DNA from: an uncultured Bacteroidales bacterium
Lineage (GTDB): Bacteria > Bacteroidota > Bacteroidia > Bacteroidales > P3
Assembly (NCBI GenBank): GCA_900316235.1
Contig: ONCC01000006.1
Span: 1 to 64,000, forward strand
Direction: 5' to 3'
Length of the DNA: 64,000 bases
Of this stretch, positions 34,921 to 44,110 are shown piece after piece (within the stretch, counting starts at the first letter, position 1; each line of letters opens with the position of its first letter). The position numbers and the translations under genes are program-made. The notes under the pieces are model-generated. The model had not been told where the DNA came from. It worked only from the letters and a program-made list of their open reading frames with translations, and did not search any database.

Positions 34921-35007
34921 CATCTCCTTACCAACTCCTACCCAACTCCTACCACAGTAGGAGATGATAGGGAGATGACAGGGGGATGATAGGACGATTG
35001 ACGGTAA
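34921..35007. repeat. Palindromic intergenic repeat with 11-bp register, copy C
   Basis: Core CTCCTAC (34946-34952), loop CACA, GTAGGAG (34957-34963), a perfect stem. Right units of exactly 11 bp: ATGATAGGGAG, ATGACAGGGGG, ATGATAGGACG and ATTGACGGTAA (34964-35007). Left: CTCCTTACCAA and CTCCTACCCAA. It is inserted inside the glycosyltransferase run, 5 nt before the next ATG. Confidence 0.85.
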
Positions 35008-35012
35008 GAAAT

Positions 35013-36029
35013 ATGGCCAAGGTAACAGTTCTGATGCCGACATACAATGTGGCCCCATATGTCAAGGAGGCCATTGACAGCGTTTTACGGCAAACCTACT
35101 CCGATTTCGAACTGCTGGTCATTGACGACTGCTCGACCGACAACACTGTCGAGGTGGTACGTGGCATCGACGACCCACGTATCCGTATCGTGCAGAATGA
35201 GTGCAATGTAGGTCTTGCCGAGAACCTCAACCGAGGCCTCAGCCATATCACTACTGAACTGGTGGCCCGCATGGACGGCGACGACATTGCAGAGCCCTAC
35301 TGGCTTGAACATGAGGTGGCCATTCTTGACAGCCATCCCGAGATTGGAGTCTGCAGCGGTGGTTTTGAACGTTTTGGGACAACGGCAGCTCGGGTGCGCT
35401 TTCCCGAGAGTCACGAAGCCATTGCGGCGAACATGCTGTTTGAGTGCAGCGTCATTGTCCCCACTTTCCGCATGAGCCTATACCGCGACTATGGCCTGCG
35501 CTACCGCACCGACGCATTCCCTGCCGAAGATTATCGCTTTTGGTCAGAGTGTCTGCATGTTACACGGTTCTACAACCTGCAAGAAACTCTCTTCCACTAC
35601 CGTATGCACCCCACGCAGATTTGCACCGCCCGACGCGAGGAGCAACAGCATAAGGTGACTGAAGTGAGGCTGCTCATGCTGGAATGGCTGAGTCCCGACT
35701 TCAGCGAGGAAGAAAAGAAATACTATACTGAGCAGTTCACAAAACTGGAAATAGAAGACAAGCAGGATTTTGCAAAGAGAAAAGCGTTTGCGGAAAAGAT
35801 GGTCGAGCGGAACCGCAAGTTGGGCCACTTTGAGGAAACTGCCTTGCGCCAACGACTTGACAAGCACTTAACTATCTGTCTTTACAATACTATTGTCGAG
35901 CGCTTTTTTGCCAACGGATATTCCCCGACCCACTACCTGACCTACCTTGTCAGTGGACTCGCCCTGAGGACCGGCCGACACTATGAGATTCGGTTCTTCC
36001 TCAAAAGTGCACTACTTCGGAAAATATGA
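35013..36029 (+). CDS. Family 2 glycosyltransferase
   Basis: A 338-residue GT-A enzyme: MAKVTVLMPTYNVAPYVKEA, VIDDCSTDNTVE and ARMDGDDIAEP. An ATG at 34986 would add nine residues, but it lies inside repeat copy C, so ATG 35013 is chosen. The C-terminal third is helical and charged. It overlaps the deacetylase start by 4 nt. Confidence 0.82.
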   Translation: MAKVTVLMPTYNVAPYVKEAIDSVLRQTYSDFELLVIDDCSTDNTVEVVRGIDDPRIRIVQNECNVGLAENLNRGLSHITTELVARMDGDDIAEPYWLEHEVAILDSHPEIGVCSGGFERFGTTAARVRFPESHEAIAANMLFECSVIVPTFRMSLYRDYGLRYRTDAFPAEDYRFWSECLHVTRFYNLQETLFHYRMHPTQICTARREEQQHKVTEVRLLMLEWLSPDFSEEEKKYYTEQFTKLEIEDKQDFAKRKAFAEKMVERNRKLGHFEETALRQRLDKHLTICLYNTIVERFFANGYSPTHYLTYLVSGLALRTGRHYEIRFFLKSALLRKI

Positions 36030-36715
36030 TTTTCAGAAGAATCCATCGAAAAATCCACAAAGCCCTCCATCCGGTAATTGGCGAGATTTGGATGCTCCAC
36101 CGGGTGGTGGAACAAAGGAGCGAGGACCCCAAACAGCGGGAACTGGAGGTGACACCCGAATGGTTGGAGCAGGAAATCAATGACTACCACGCTCACGGAT
36201 GGCAATTTGTCCCAATCGATGCAATGCCGAAAAGAGGGCGCTGGGTCTGCCTAACCTTCGACGATGGCTATCAGGACAACTATAGACTTGCTTACCCTTT
36301 ACTGAAGCGGCTCGGCGTGCCATTCTGCCTATATGTCACAACGGGCTTTATTGACAATCGCCTACCCATGTGGTGGTACCCGAACAAACAACTGGGAATC
36401 AGCGGGAAGGAACTCAAAGATATTGACAGTGACCCACTCTGTACCATCGGTGCCCATACCGTCAGCCATCCAAAACTCGATACACTGTCACGTGAACAGC
36501 AATATCAGGAGATTGAAAACTCCAAAAAGGAGCTCGAGCATCTGCTCGATCATCCTGTAAAACACTTTTCTTTCCCCCACGGTGCTAACAATCTCGACAC
36601 ATTGGACATCTGCCGAGAGCTTGGTTTCAGTACGGTTACACAATCCTGGGGAGGGTCCATCCGATTTCGGGAACACCTATGGCCGATGCCACGAATAGAC
36701 AAAAAACAGCCATGA
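36026..36715 (+). CDS. Polysaccharide deacetylase (NodB domain)
   Basis: A 229-residue protein with WVCLTFDDGYQDN (catalytic Asp and metal Asp), HTVSHPKLD (the H-x3-H metal site) and FSFPHGANN (the PxG motif), an intact NodB set. There is no signal peptide, so it should act on a cytoplasmic lipid- or nucleotide-linked sugar, removing an N- or O-acetyl group. ATGA overlaps at both ends. Confidence 0.83.
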   Translation: MIFRRIHRKIHKALHPVIGEIWMLHRVVEQRSEDPKQRELEVTPEWLEQEINDYHAHGWQFVPIDAMPKRGRWVCLTFDDGYQDNYRLAYPLLKRLGVPFCLYVTTGFIDNRLPMWWYPNKQLGISGKELKDIDSDPLCTIGAHTVSHPKLDTLSREQQYQEIENSKKELEHLLDHPVKHFSFPHGANNLDTLDICRELGFSTVTQSWGGSIRFREHLWPMPRIDKKQP

Positions 36716-37632
36716 CCTTTTCTGTCATTGTACCTATATATAACGTTGAAGATTATCTGGAAGAATGTCTGCAAAGTCTGAAAGCACAGAACTTTGACGA
36801 CTATGAGGTCATTTGTGTCAACGACGGCAGTACCGATAACAGCCGGAAGATTCTTTCCACGTGGGAAAGGAATTGGCCAAAGATGAGGGTGATAGACCGT
36901 GACAACGGCGGCCTTAGTGCAGCCCGGAATACCGGATTACGCGAAGCTACAGGCAATTATGTAATTTTTGTGGATAGTGACGACTGGGTGGAGGTTTCCA
37001 TGCTAAGCACATTGGCCCAAGCCATCGACAATGAAGATATTGTTTGTTTTGCTTGCCGACGTACAGATAGTGGAGCAACAGACTCTTTCTTGGAAGAGGA
37101 AAACTCTGGTTGGGATTACTACAACCGCCATGCGCTCGAGACAAGAATGGCGACACCCTTTGTCTGTGTATGGCAAAGGTGCTACCGAAGGCAGTTCCTG
37201 ATGGACAATAATCTGTGGTTCCAGGAAGGCATCCTACACGAAGACAACGAGTTCACTCCCCGCGTTCTTTTTAAGGCGCAAGCACTGAAGGTAATCCCCC
37301 AGGTGCTGTATAACTACCGGGTGAGACCTAACAGCATCATGACACACAAGAGATTACGAAATAAAGAAGACCTCATCTGCATCGCCAACGAACTATCGAA
37401 GTCGTTCGACAAAGAAAATGCCATTGACAAAATGACCATCTATCGCTCGCTGACGCAATACTACCAGATGGCCTTCATCGATAACACCCCTGACATAGAC
37501 AAACAATTGCTACCACTCATTGACTGGGAATGCTACCATCGCGTCAGCCGTACCAAACTCCGACACAGACTGCAATATACCGCAATGCGGCTTTCGCCGA
37601 GTCTTTTTCGGACACTCAACTCAATACTATAA
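36712..37632 (+). CDS. Family 2 glycosyltransferase
   Basis: A 306-residue GT-A enzyme starting MTFSVIVPIYNVEDYLEECL at ATG 36712 (ATGA overlap with the deacetylase). It has CVNDGSTDNSRK and FVDSDDWVEV, a form common in galactosyl- or glucosyltransferases of capsule loci. The donor is not assignable. Confidence 0.84.
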   Translation: MTFSVIVPIYNVEDYLEECLQSLKAQNFDDYEVICVNDGSTDNSRKILSTWERNWPKMRVIDRDNGGLSAARNTGLREATGNYVIFVDSDDWVEVSMLSTLAQAIDNEDIVCFACRRTDSGATDSFLEEENSGWDYYNRHALETRMATPFVCVWQRCYRRQFLMDNNLWFQEGILHEDNEFTPRVLFKAQALKVIPQVLYNYRVRPNSIMTHKRLRNKEDLICIANELSKSFDKENAIDKMTIYRSLTQYYQMAFIDNTPDIDKQLLPLIDWECYHRVSRTKLRHRLQYTAMRLSPSLFRTLNSIL

Positions 37633-38585
37633 TGCCCTTCTTCTCCGTCATCATACCACTTTATAACAAAGCACCCTATGTGGCCAAAACCATCGAGAGT
37701 GTGCTCAGACAGACTTTCTCCGATTACGAACTGATGGTCATTGACAACGGTTCAACCGACGAGAGCAGCGATATTGTGGCAAAATATTCCGACCCACGCT
37801 TGCGAATCCATCGGATTGAAGAAAATGCCGGGGTCAGCAATGCCCGCAATAAAGGTGTCGAGTTAACTTCCGCCCCCTATATCACTTTCCTGGATGCCGA
37901 TGACTGGTGGGAGCCCTCATTCCTCGAAGAGATGGCAAGACTGATTGAAAAACATCCTTCGGCCGGAATCTATGGCAGCGGTTACTATATTGTCAAAAAT
38001 GGAAAGAAACGTGTAGCGCCCATCGGCGTAGATGAAGAATTCACCGAAGGGGAGATAAATTATTGTCAAGTTTATGCCAAAACACTCTGCATGCCATTGA
38101 CAAGCATATCAGTATGTTTACCCCGCGCAGTATTTGTAGAGACAGGAGGATTCCCTTCCGCCATCAAAGTGGGAGAAGACTTCCTCCTATGGATACAAGT
38201 GGCATCAAAATTCAGCACTGTATTTCTGAACAAGCCTCTGTGCAACTACAACCAGGATGTAGACCCCACCTACCGCGCCACCAAACAACTGCCTCCCCCC
38301 GACAAACACATGCTATGGCATCTCGACGACATAGAGGCTATTGACGAAGACCATAAAAAACTGATAGATTCCCTGCGAACCTATGGCTTGATGCCATACT
38401 TGTTGAACCATCACTATCGCTCCCGCGCGCAACAGGAACTTGCCAAAGTGGACTGGGGGAAACAGCCCTCCAAAATACAACGGCTTTATCGCAAACCCAT
38501 TGCCTATCTCATTTTCCGAGATTGGCTCCAAAAACTCGCTTCGAGAGTCAAGCAAAAACTAGCCAAAACCCATTCATCATCATGA
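37632..38585 (+). CDS. Family 2 glycosyltransferase
   Basis: A 317-residue GT-A enzyme starting at ATG 37632 (TAATG overlap): FSVIIPLYNKAPYVAKTI, VIDNGSTDESSD and FLDADDWWEPSF. The C-terminal region has a basic amphipathic helix near the end (RDWLQKLASRVKQKLAK) that may touch the membrane. Its stop overlaps the next ATG by 4 nt. Confidence 0.84.
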   Translation: MPFFSVIIPLYNKAPYVAKTIESVLRQTFSDYELMVIDNGSTDESSDIVAKYSDPRLRIHRIEENAGVSNARNKGVELTSAPYITFLDADDWWEPSFLEEMARLIEKHPSAGIYGSGYYIVKNGKKRVAPIGVDEEFTEGEINYCQVYAKTLCMPLTSISVCLPRAVFVETGGFPSAIKVGEDFLLWIQVASKFSTVFLNKPLCNYNQDVDPTYRATKQLPPPDKHMLWHLDDIEAIDEDHKKLIDSLRTYGLMPYLLNHHYRSRAQQELAKVDWGKQPSKIQRLYRKPIAYLIFRDWLQKLASRVKQKLAKTHSSS

Positions 38586-39295
38586 TTCCCAAAAAGATAC
38601 ACTATTGCTGGTTTGGACCAAACGAAATACCTCAGTTGGCCTTGAACTGCATAGAGACCTGGCACCAACTGATGCCGGATTGGGAATACATCCTTTGGAA
38701 CGAAACCAACTTTGATGTCAACAACACTCCCTATACCCAAGAAGCCTATTCTGCTGGAAAATATGCCTTCGTCAGCGATTATGTACGGCTCTTTGCTCTG
38801 GAAAAAGAAGGTGGGATATATTTGGATGTTGACTTTCGAGCATTCAAACCCTTCGACAACCTACTTCACCACCAAGCCTTTGCAGGCATCGAGGGAAGTA
38901 AGCACCAACCCCTCATGATGGGAGTGTGCGCCAGCAAGCCTCACGGAGAATGGGTTACAGAAATGCTTGACACATACAAAAACCGACACTTTCTCAAGTA
39001 CGACGGGACACCGGACCTAACTACCAATGTACAGTTCATCACCTCCATCATGGCTGCCAATGGCTTCCGTCAGGACGGCACAGAGCAGGACTACAAAGAC
39101 CTGCATGTTTTTCCGACAGACTACTTCTCTCCGCGTCTCACCACCGGAGAATACCTACGCACCGAAAACACCTATTGCGAGCATATGGGACTGTCCTCAT
39201 GGACCAACAACGGATGGAAGGAGCGCGTTGGAAAACTTGTCGGCCCCCAAATAATGACATATCTTATTAAATTGAAACGAAAACTCATCGGATGA
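38582..39295 (+). CDS. Glycosyltransferase with DxD motif (GT32-like, capsular synthesis type)
   Basis: A 237-residue protein. PKKIHYCWFGPNEIPQLAL is the conserved opening of the Gly_transf_sug family. AFVSDYVRLFALEKEGGIYL followed by DVD is the sugar-nucleotide DxD site. It is cytoplasmic and of usual length for bacterial members, which transfer Gal, GalNAc, Man or Fuc residues. ATG 38582 is chosen by the ATGA overlap. Confidence 0.83.
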   Translation: MIPKKIHYCWFGPNEIPQLALNCIETWHQLMPDWEYILWNETNFDVNNTPYTQEAYSAGKYAFVSDYVRLFALEKEGGIYLDVDFRAFKPFDNLLHHQAFAGIEGSKHQPLMMGVCASKPHGEWVTEMLDTYKNRHFLKYDGTPDLTTNVQFITSIMAANGFRQDGTEQDYKDLHVFPTDYFSPRLTTGEYLRTENTYCEHMGLSSWTNNGWKERVGKLVGPQIMTYLIKLKRKLIG

Positions 39296-40695
39296 TACCT
39301 TTTTTCCCAAAACAGATAGCCCTTAAATCCATTTACCTCTACCTGGGTGCTTTGGCCGCGGTTTCCCTTCTGTTTTTCCGTCACGCCATGTCCATCGAAT
39401 TTATTGTCATGGGCATCGCCTGGGTAGTGGGATTCTTTTTGCTGAGCTCCTATTTCAGCCAGAAATGGGAGGACATACCACAAAAAAAACTGCTGCTATA
39501 TATTTTCCTTTTCGCACTGGGATTGCGCATCGCATGGGTCTTTTTCGCCTACCTCTTTTTTACCAACAAAACAGGAATTCCATTCGAATTCGAGGCAGGA
39601 GACTCCATATGGTACTACGAGGAGTCCATCGGCAATATCAAAACCCCACTGCCCGCCATTTGGGACTACCTGTTTGTACACTCTTCAACCGTATCCGATT
39701 CCGGATATATCTTCTATCTATCCTTACTCGCTAAAGTTTTCGGAGAGAACATTCTATTTCCACGATTAATCACAGCCATCTTCGGTGCCGCCACATGTAT
39801 ACTAATCTTCTTCCTGGCCAAGAGAAACATTGGAGAATCGGGAGCCCGATTGGCCACCATCTTTGTCTGTTTCATGCCAAATCTCATCTTTTACAGCGGC
39901 TTGCACCTGAAAGAGACCTTGATGATATTTCTGATGATTGCCTATTTGGAACGTGCAGACTACTTGCTACGCAGCAAACACTATAATATATGGACCGTCG
40001 CCGTGCCCGTCGTTTTGGCAGTGATTCTGTTCACATTTCGCACAGCAATGGGAGTCGTTGCCGTATTCTCTTTCATTACGGCATTAGTATTTACCAACAC
40101 TTCCGTCATAGGCAGCAGAAAGAGAATTGTACTTATCAGCTGGGGAATACTGGCTGCACTTACCTTGACTGGGGGCACCATTATGAACGAGATTGACAAC
40201 CTAATAGAGAACAGGGAATCCAATCTGGTGAATAAACGACTCACACAGACCGCTCGAGGCAATCGATGGGCCCAGTATGCCACCGGAACCGTCATGATGC
40301 CCATGATGTTTGTGCTACCCTTCCCCACCATGGTTGATGTGGATCAACAATACAACCAACAGATGCTCAGTGGAGGCAACTATGTGCGCAATCTCCTTGG
40401 AGGATTTGTTCTCATCGCCATATTCAGTGCATTATTTATCACCAAAAACTGGCGAAATCTTTCATTCATCGGGTCATTTGTTTTTGCCTATCTAGGCGTC
40501 ATCTCCCTGAGCGGTTTCTCCAACTCCGAACGATTCCTTCTTCCTGGATTACCCATTCTTCTTATCATGGCAGCCTATGGAGTCACCTTGCTCAACGCAA
40601 AGAATTACAAGTTCATCAAAATTTGGTATTGGATTGTTCCTGTTATGGTCTTTGCATGGGCATTCTTTAAACTCGGAAGTCGCGGAATACTATGA
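39292..40695 (+). CDS. Polytopic GT-C-like membrane glycosyltransferase (family 39 type)
   Basis: A 467-residue membrane protein with about ten hydrophobic segments. In the first large loop it has FEAGDSIWYYEE, an acidic site like the catalytic region of ArnT/PMT-type enzymes that use polyprenyl-phosphate sugars. Later loops are short. A Wzy-type polymerase is the main alternative, since no other polymerase candidate is seen, but the early acidic loop favours GT-C. Overlaps of 4 nt at both ends. Confidence 0.65.
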   Translation: MIPFFPKQIALKSIYLYLGALAAVSLLFFRHAMSIEFIVMGIAWVVGFFLLSSYFSQKWEDIPQKKLLLYIFLFALGLRIAWVFFAYLFFTNKTGIPFEFEAGDSIWYYEESIGNIKTPLPAIWDYLFVHSSTVSDSGYIFYLSLLAKVFGENILFPRLITAIFGAATCILIFFLAKRNIGESGARLATIFVCFMPNLIFYSGLHLKETLMIFLMIAYLERADYLLRSKHYNIWTVAVPVVLAVILFTFRTAMGVVAVFSFITALVFTNTSVIGSRKRIVLISWGILAALTLTGGTIMNEIDNLIENRESNLVNKRLTQTARGNRWAQYATGTVMMPMMFVLPFPTMVDVDQQYNQQMLSGGNYVRNLLGGFVLIAIFSALFITKNWRNLSFIGSFVFAYLGVISLSGFSNSERFLLPGLPILLIMAAYGVTLLNAKNYKFIKIWYWIVPVMVFAWAFFKLGSRGIL

Positions 40696-41606
40696 GAATC
40701 TTGATTGTTGCCAGCGGGAACCACAAACAGGTAGCCCCCTTTGTCGTAGAGCAGGCGGAAGCCTTGCGAAAAGAAGGCAATACTGTTGACCTGTTTCTAG
40801 TGAAGGGTCACGGCATTGTTGGCTATCTTGGGAACCTGAAGACACTCAAGGCGGTCATGCGTCAGTTTAATCCCGATATTATCCACGCCCACTATGGACT
40901 TAGCGGATTACTCTGTACATTACAAAAAAAAGTGCCTGTGGTGGTGACTTATCACGGAAGCGACCTCAATAGCCGATACACCAGACCACTCTGTCAATTG
41001 GCCATGCGCCGGGCCGCATATAATATTTTTGTAAACGCGGCTCTTCAAGAAAAAAGTCATCTAACATCACAGAAGTCCATGGTGCTACCTTGTGGCATCG
41101 ATTTGAATCTTTTTGCCCCAGCCAGCCACGTCAATGCCCGTCAACAGCTGGGGTTGAATCCCAACGGGCGATATGTCCTTTTTACAGGAGCCTTTAAAAA
41201 CAAAGTCAAAAACGCTCCTTTGGCCAAAGCAGCATGCAGCCTGGTTCCAAACACAGAACTTTTGGAACTCTGCAATCGTTCCCGGCAGGAAGTAGCCCTG
41301 CTGATGAATGCCGCCAACGTCTTGCTCGTCACATCACTTCATGAAGGTTCCCCTCAAGTAGTCAAGGAGGCTCTTGCCTGCAATTTGCCGGTCGTCAGCG
41401 TCGACGTGGGAGATATCGCCACAATGCTTCATTCCACTCAGGGTGGCATCATCTCCCTACCCACTCCACAAGACCTTGCTTCCAAAATAATGCCATTCCT
41501 AGATTCCATGCAACGAACCCATGCAAGAGAGTACATGAATACCTTTGACAATGCCCACATTGCATCCCAAATTTGCTCTATCTATAAAAACATTGTACAT
41601 GAATGA
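40692..41606 (+). CDS. Family 4 glycosyltransferase (GT-B)
   Basis: A 304-residue GT-B enzyme, somewhat short. The N-terminal half has IIHAHYGLSGLL and VVTYHGSDLN. The C-terminal half has VLLVTSLHEGSPQVVKEALA, the EGxPxxxxEA donor-binding motif, and VVSVDVGDIA. It overlaps the next gene by 8 nt. Confidence 0.83.
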   Translation: MRILIVASGNHKQVAPFVVEQAEALRKEGNTVDLFLVKGHGIVGYLGNLKTLKAVMRQFNPDIIHAHYGLSGLLCTLQKKVPVVVTYHGSDLNSRYTRPLCQLAMRRAAYNIFVNAALQEKSHLTSQKSMVLPCGIDLNLFAPASHVNARQQLGLNPNGRYVLFTGAFKNKVKNAPLAKAACSLVPNTELLELCNRSRQEVALLMNAANVLLVTSLHEGSPQVVKEALACNLPVVSVDVGDIATMLHSTQGGIISLPTPQDLASKIMPFLDSMQRTHAREYMNTFDNAHIASQICSIYKNIVHE

Positions 41607-42525
41607 CCGTATCCCACTAAGAAAGATGCTTACTATCGGACTGCTTCCTAGCGGTCTGAAGAAGACCTTGTACAGGCTGCAAGGGAACCATATAGGGAAA
41701 CACGTGAAACTCTCCTTGGGTTCCGTCCTCCTATGCAAAAACAAATTTAGCATCGGCAACAATAGCCACATCGGCTTTTTCACTTCCATTAGCGGGAGAA
41801 CCCTCCAGATTGGTCATTCCTGCAACATTCGTTCTGCCGTGGTGATCCTTGCAGACAATATACAAATTGGCAATGAGGTGACCATCTCAGAGACCGCCAT
41901 ACTCCGTGCAGGTCATCTGTCGGAGAAGTCCTCACTCATCATTGACGATTTAGTGCATATCTTCCCCTCCACCACCATTGACCCATCCAGACTTATACAC
42001 TTGCAGGAAGAATGTGCTGTGGGTCCCGGATGCAACATTTTCACCCACGGGTCCTACAAAAACATTCTCGACGGGTTCCCTGTTCACTATGGCAATGTAA
42101 TCATTGGGAAACGGACCGAGCTCACCTATAATGTTTTTGTCGCCCCGGGAGTAACCATCGGTGACGATACTATTGTCGGCTACGGCTCCTATGTGAACCA
42201 CGATCTACCAGACAATGTTTTGGCCGCTGGAATGCCCGCAGTTGTGAAACGTCATAAAGACCAATTTGCCCCAACTCCCTCCAAAGAGGAAAAAGAGAAA
42301 CTCCTCAAAGATATCCTACAAGAATTTGAAAACCATTTATCTTACAATGGGATAGCATACACAAAAGACCAATTAAAAATGATTGAAGATACGGATATCA
42401 TCGTCAATGGCGTCACCCACTTTAATTTAGAGACGCAACATTGTGACAAACCCAAAGATGAGTTATCTATCGCCCTACGGCGTTTCCTCAGTCGTTACGG
42501 CATACGCTTCAAACAAACAGAATGA
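41599..42525 (+). CDS. Left-handed beta-helix acyltransferase
   Basis: A 308-residue protein. Hexapeptide repeats cover about residues 35-215, with the closing coil IVGYGSYVNHDLPDNVLAAG and MPAVV. An unusual 80-residue helical, charged tail follows (PTPSKEEKEKLLKDILQEFE...). It probably acetylates a sugar hydroxyl or amine of the glycan. ATG 41599 overlaps the previous gene by 8 nt; longer starts would lie in that gene. Confidence 0.75.
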   Translation: MNDRIPLRKMLTIGLLPSGLKKTLYRLQGNHIGKHVKLSLGSVLLCKNKFSIGNNSHIGFFTSISGRTLQIGHSCNIRSAVVILADNIQIGNEVTISETAILRAGHLSEKSSLIIDDLVHIFPSTTIDPSRLIHLQEECAVGPGCNIFTHGSYKNILDGFPVHYGNVIIGKRTELTYNVFVAPGVTIGDDTIVGYGSYVNHDLPDNVLAAGMPAVVKRHKDQFAPTPSKEEKEKLLKDILQEFENHLSYNGIAYTKDQLKMIEDTDIIVNGVTHFNLETQHCDKPKDELSIALRRFLSRYGIRFKQTE

Positions 42526-43562
42526 ATATCCTTATTGACATAGGGCATCCAGCACATGTTCACCTATTTTGCCCTCTTTCCAAAGAGTTGCTGCGCCGTG
42601 GACACCACCTGTTCTACTCCGTGCGAGAACTACCCATTGCCATCCGGCTCATGGAGCATTACGGCATGACACCCTATCTGTGTCTCGGGCAAAAACATGA
42701 CAGCATCTTCGGCAAGGCGCAAAGTATTCTGTACCAAGACATCCACCTATTGCATTTTGTACAGAAACACCGGATTGACATAGGCATCAGCAGCGGAATT
42801 GTATTGGGACATATTTCACAATTCTCAAAGATGAAAGCTTTGTTGTTTGACGATGATGATGATGCCGCCGAGCCTCTTGTCGTTCGCTACGGACACCCTT
42901 TCAGCCATGCTGTCCTCACCCCCAACTGCATACAACGAAAGACGAAACGAGCAGTTTACTATTCCGGAACCCATGAGTTGGCCTACCTACATCCCAACCA
43001 CTTTGTTCCCAATCCCTCCATCTTGGAGAAAGCAGGATTACACGAAGGTGAACGTTTTTTCATCATGCGTTTTGTCGCTTTGAAAGGACATCACGACATC
43101 GGCCAGGCAGGTCTCAGCTTGGACCAGAAACGGACTTTAATTTCAGTATTAAAACCCCATGGGAGGGTCATCATTACCTCCGAACGACCTGTGGAAGAAG
43201 AGTTCGAACCCTATAGAATGCCCGTACCCCCTGAGGATATTCATTCATTGATGGCTTACTGCAGTATGTTTGTGGGAGATAGCCAAACCATGACCTCGGA
43301 GGCTGCAATATTGGGGGTACCCGCATTGAAATGCAACACTTTCGCTGGGCGACTGTCGGTGCCTAACATGCTGGAAGAAAAGTATGAACTCTGCTACGCC
43401 TACCCCCCCGAGCATTTCACAGAAATGATTCAACATATACAACAACTGCTGGCAAAAGATCCTGAAATCCTGAAATATGAATGGCAAACAAAACGGCAGC
43501 GAATGCTGGCCGAAATGATTGACCCAACAGAATTCTTTGTCAACTATATAGAGCAACTATGA
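42522..43562 (+). CDS. DUF354 family protein (GT-B-like)
   Basis: A 346-residue protein opening MNILIDIGHPAHVHLFCPL, the DUF354 signature, and with a second half like GT-B or UDP-GlcNAc 2-epimerase folds (FVGDSQTMTSEAAILGVPAL). Family members occur in archaeal and bacterial polysaccharide loci, and the biochemical role is not established. It contains a run of five Asp (LLFDDDDDAAEP). Overlaps of 4 nt at both ends. Confidence 0.78.
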   Translation: MNILIDIGHPAHVHLFCPLSKELLRRGHHLFYSVRELPIAIRLMEHYGMTPYLCLGQKHDSIFGKAQSILYQDIHLLHFVQKHRIDIGISSGIVLGHISQFSKMKALLFDDDDDAAEPLVVRYGHPFSHAVLTPNCIQRKTKRAVYYSGTHELAYLHPNHFVPNPSILEKAGLHEGERFFIMRFVALKGHHDIGQAGLSLDQKRTLISVLKPHGRVIITSERPVEEEFEPYRMPVPPEDIHSLMAYCSMFVGDSQTMTSEAAILGVPALKCNTFAGRLSVPNMLEEKYELCYAYPPEHFTEMIQHIQQLLAKDPEILKYEWQTKRQRMLAEMIDPTEFFVNYIEQL

Positions 43563-44110
43563 AAGCAACCCTGGAATTGAAACGGCAAACCCTTCCCTAT
43601 TATAAACGGGAGGGTCTATTGCGCACCATACGAAACTCAGCCCATACACATGGCTATCACTCGGCAATATGGTTTTGCCTCATCCGGTGGAAAGACCATG
43701 TGCTGAATCAGTGGGCCATGCGATGCTCTTGGAATGGACTTAGAATCCGTATGCAGCGTTGGCGCGGAGTATCCATTGGAGAGAATGTTCACATCGGTCC
43801 CGGATGTACTCTAGACTACCCTTATCCCTATTTTGTCATTATCGAAGATGGCGCCTCGCTGGCGGGTAACGACTATGTTTTAGCACATAGTACCCCCATG
43901 GAATGCCATAAAAATTGCGTAGAATCATTTGTAGCGCCCACCATTATTGGCCGCAATGCATGGGTAGGAATCAACGTCACGATACTCCCCGGAGTAGTCA
44001 TCGGAGAAGGCGCTATTGTGGCCGCCGGATCTGTGGTAACCAAGGATGTACCACCACATAGTTTGGTGGGAGGCGTACCCTCTCGGATCATTAAATATCT
44101 AGAAGTGTAA
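43559..44110 (+). CDS. Hexapeptide-repeat O-acetyltransferase
   Basis: A 183-residue protein, maltose/galactoside acetyltransferase-like. The left-handed helix begins near residue 75 (GENVHIGPGCTLDYPYPYF), with AHSTPMECHKN around the catalytic His and IGRNAWVGINVTILPGVVIG then GSVVTKDVPPHSLVGGVPSR at the end. It likely O-acetylates the surface glycan. The following gene starts directly after its stop. Confidence 0.82.
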   Translation: MKATLELKRQTLPYYKREGLLRTIRNSAHTHGYHSAIWFCLIRWKDHVLNQWAMRCSWNGLRIRMQRWRGVSIGENVHIGPGCTLDYPYPYFVIIEDGASLAGNDYVLAHSTPMECHKNCVESFVAPTIIGRNAWVGINVTILPGVVIGEGAIVAAGSVVTKDVPPHSLVGGVPSRIIKYLEV

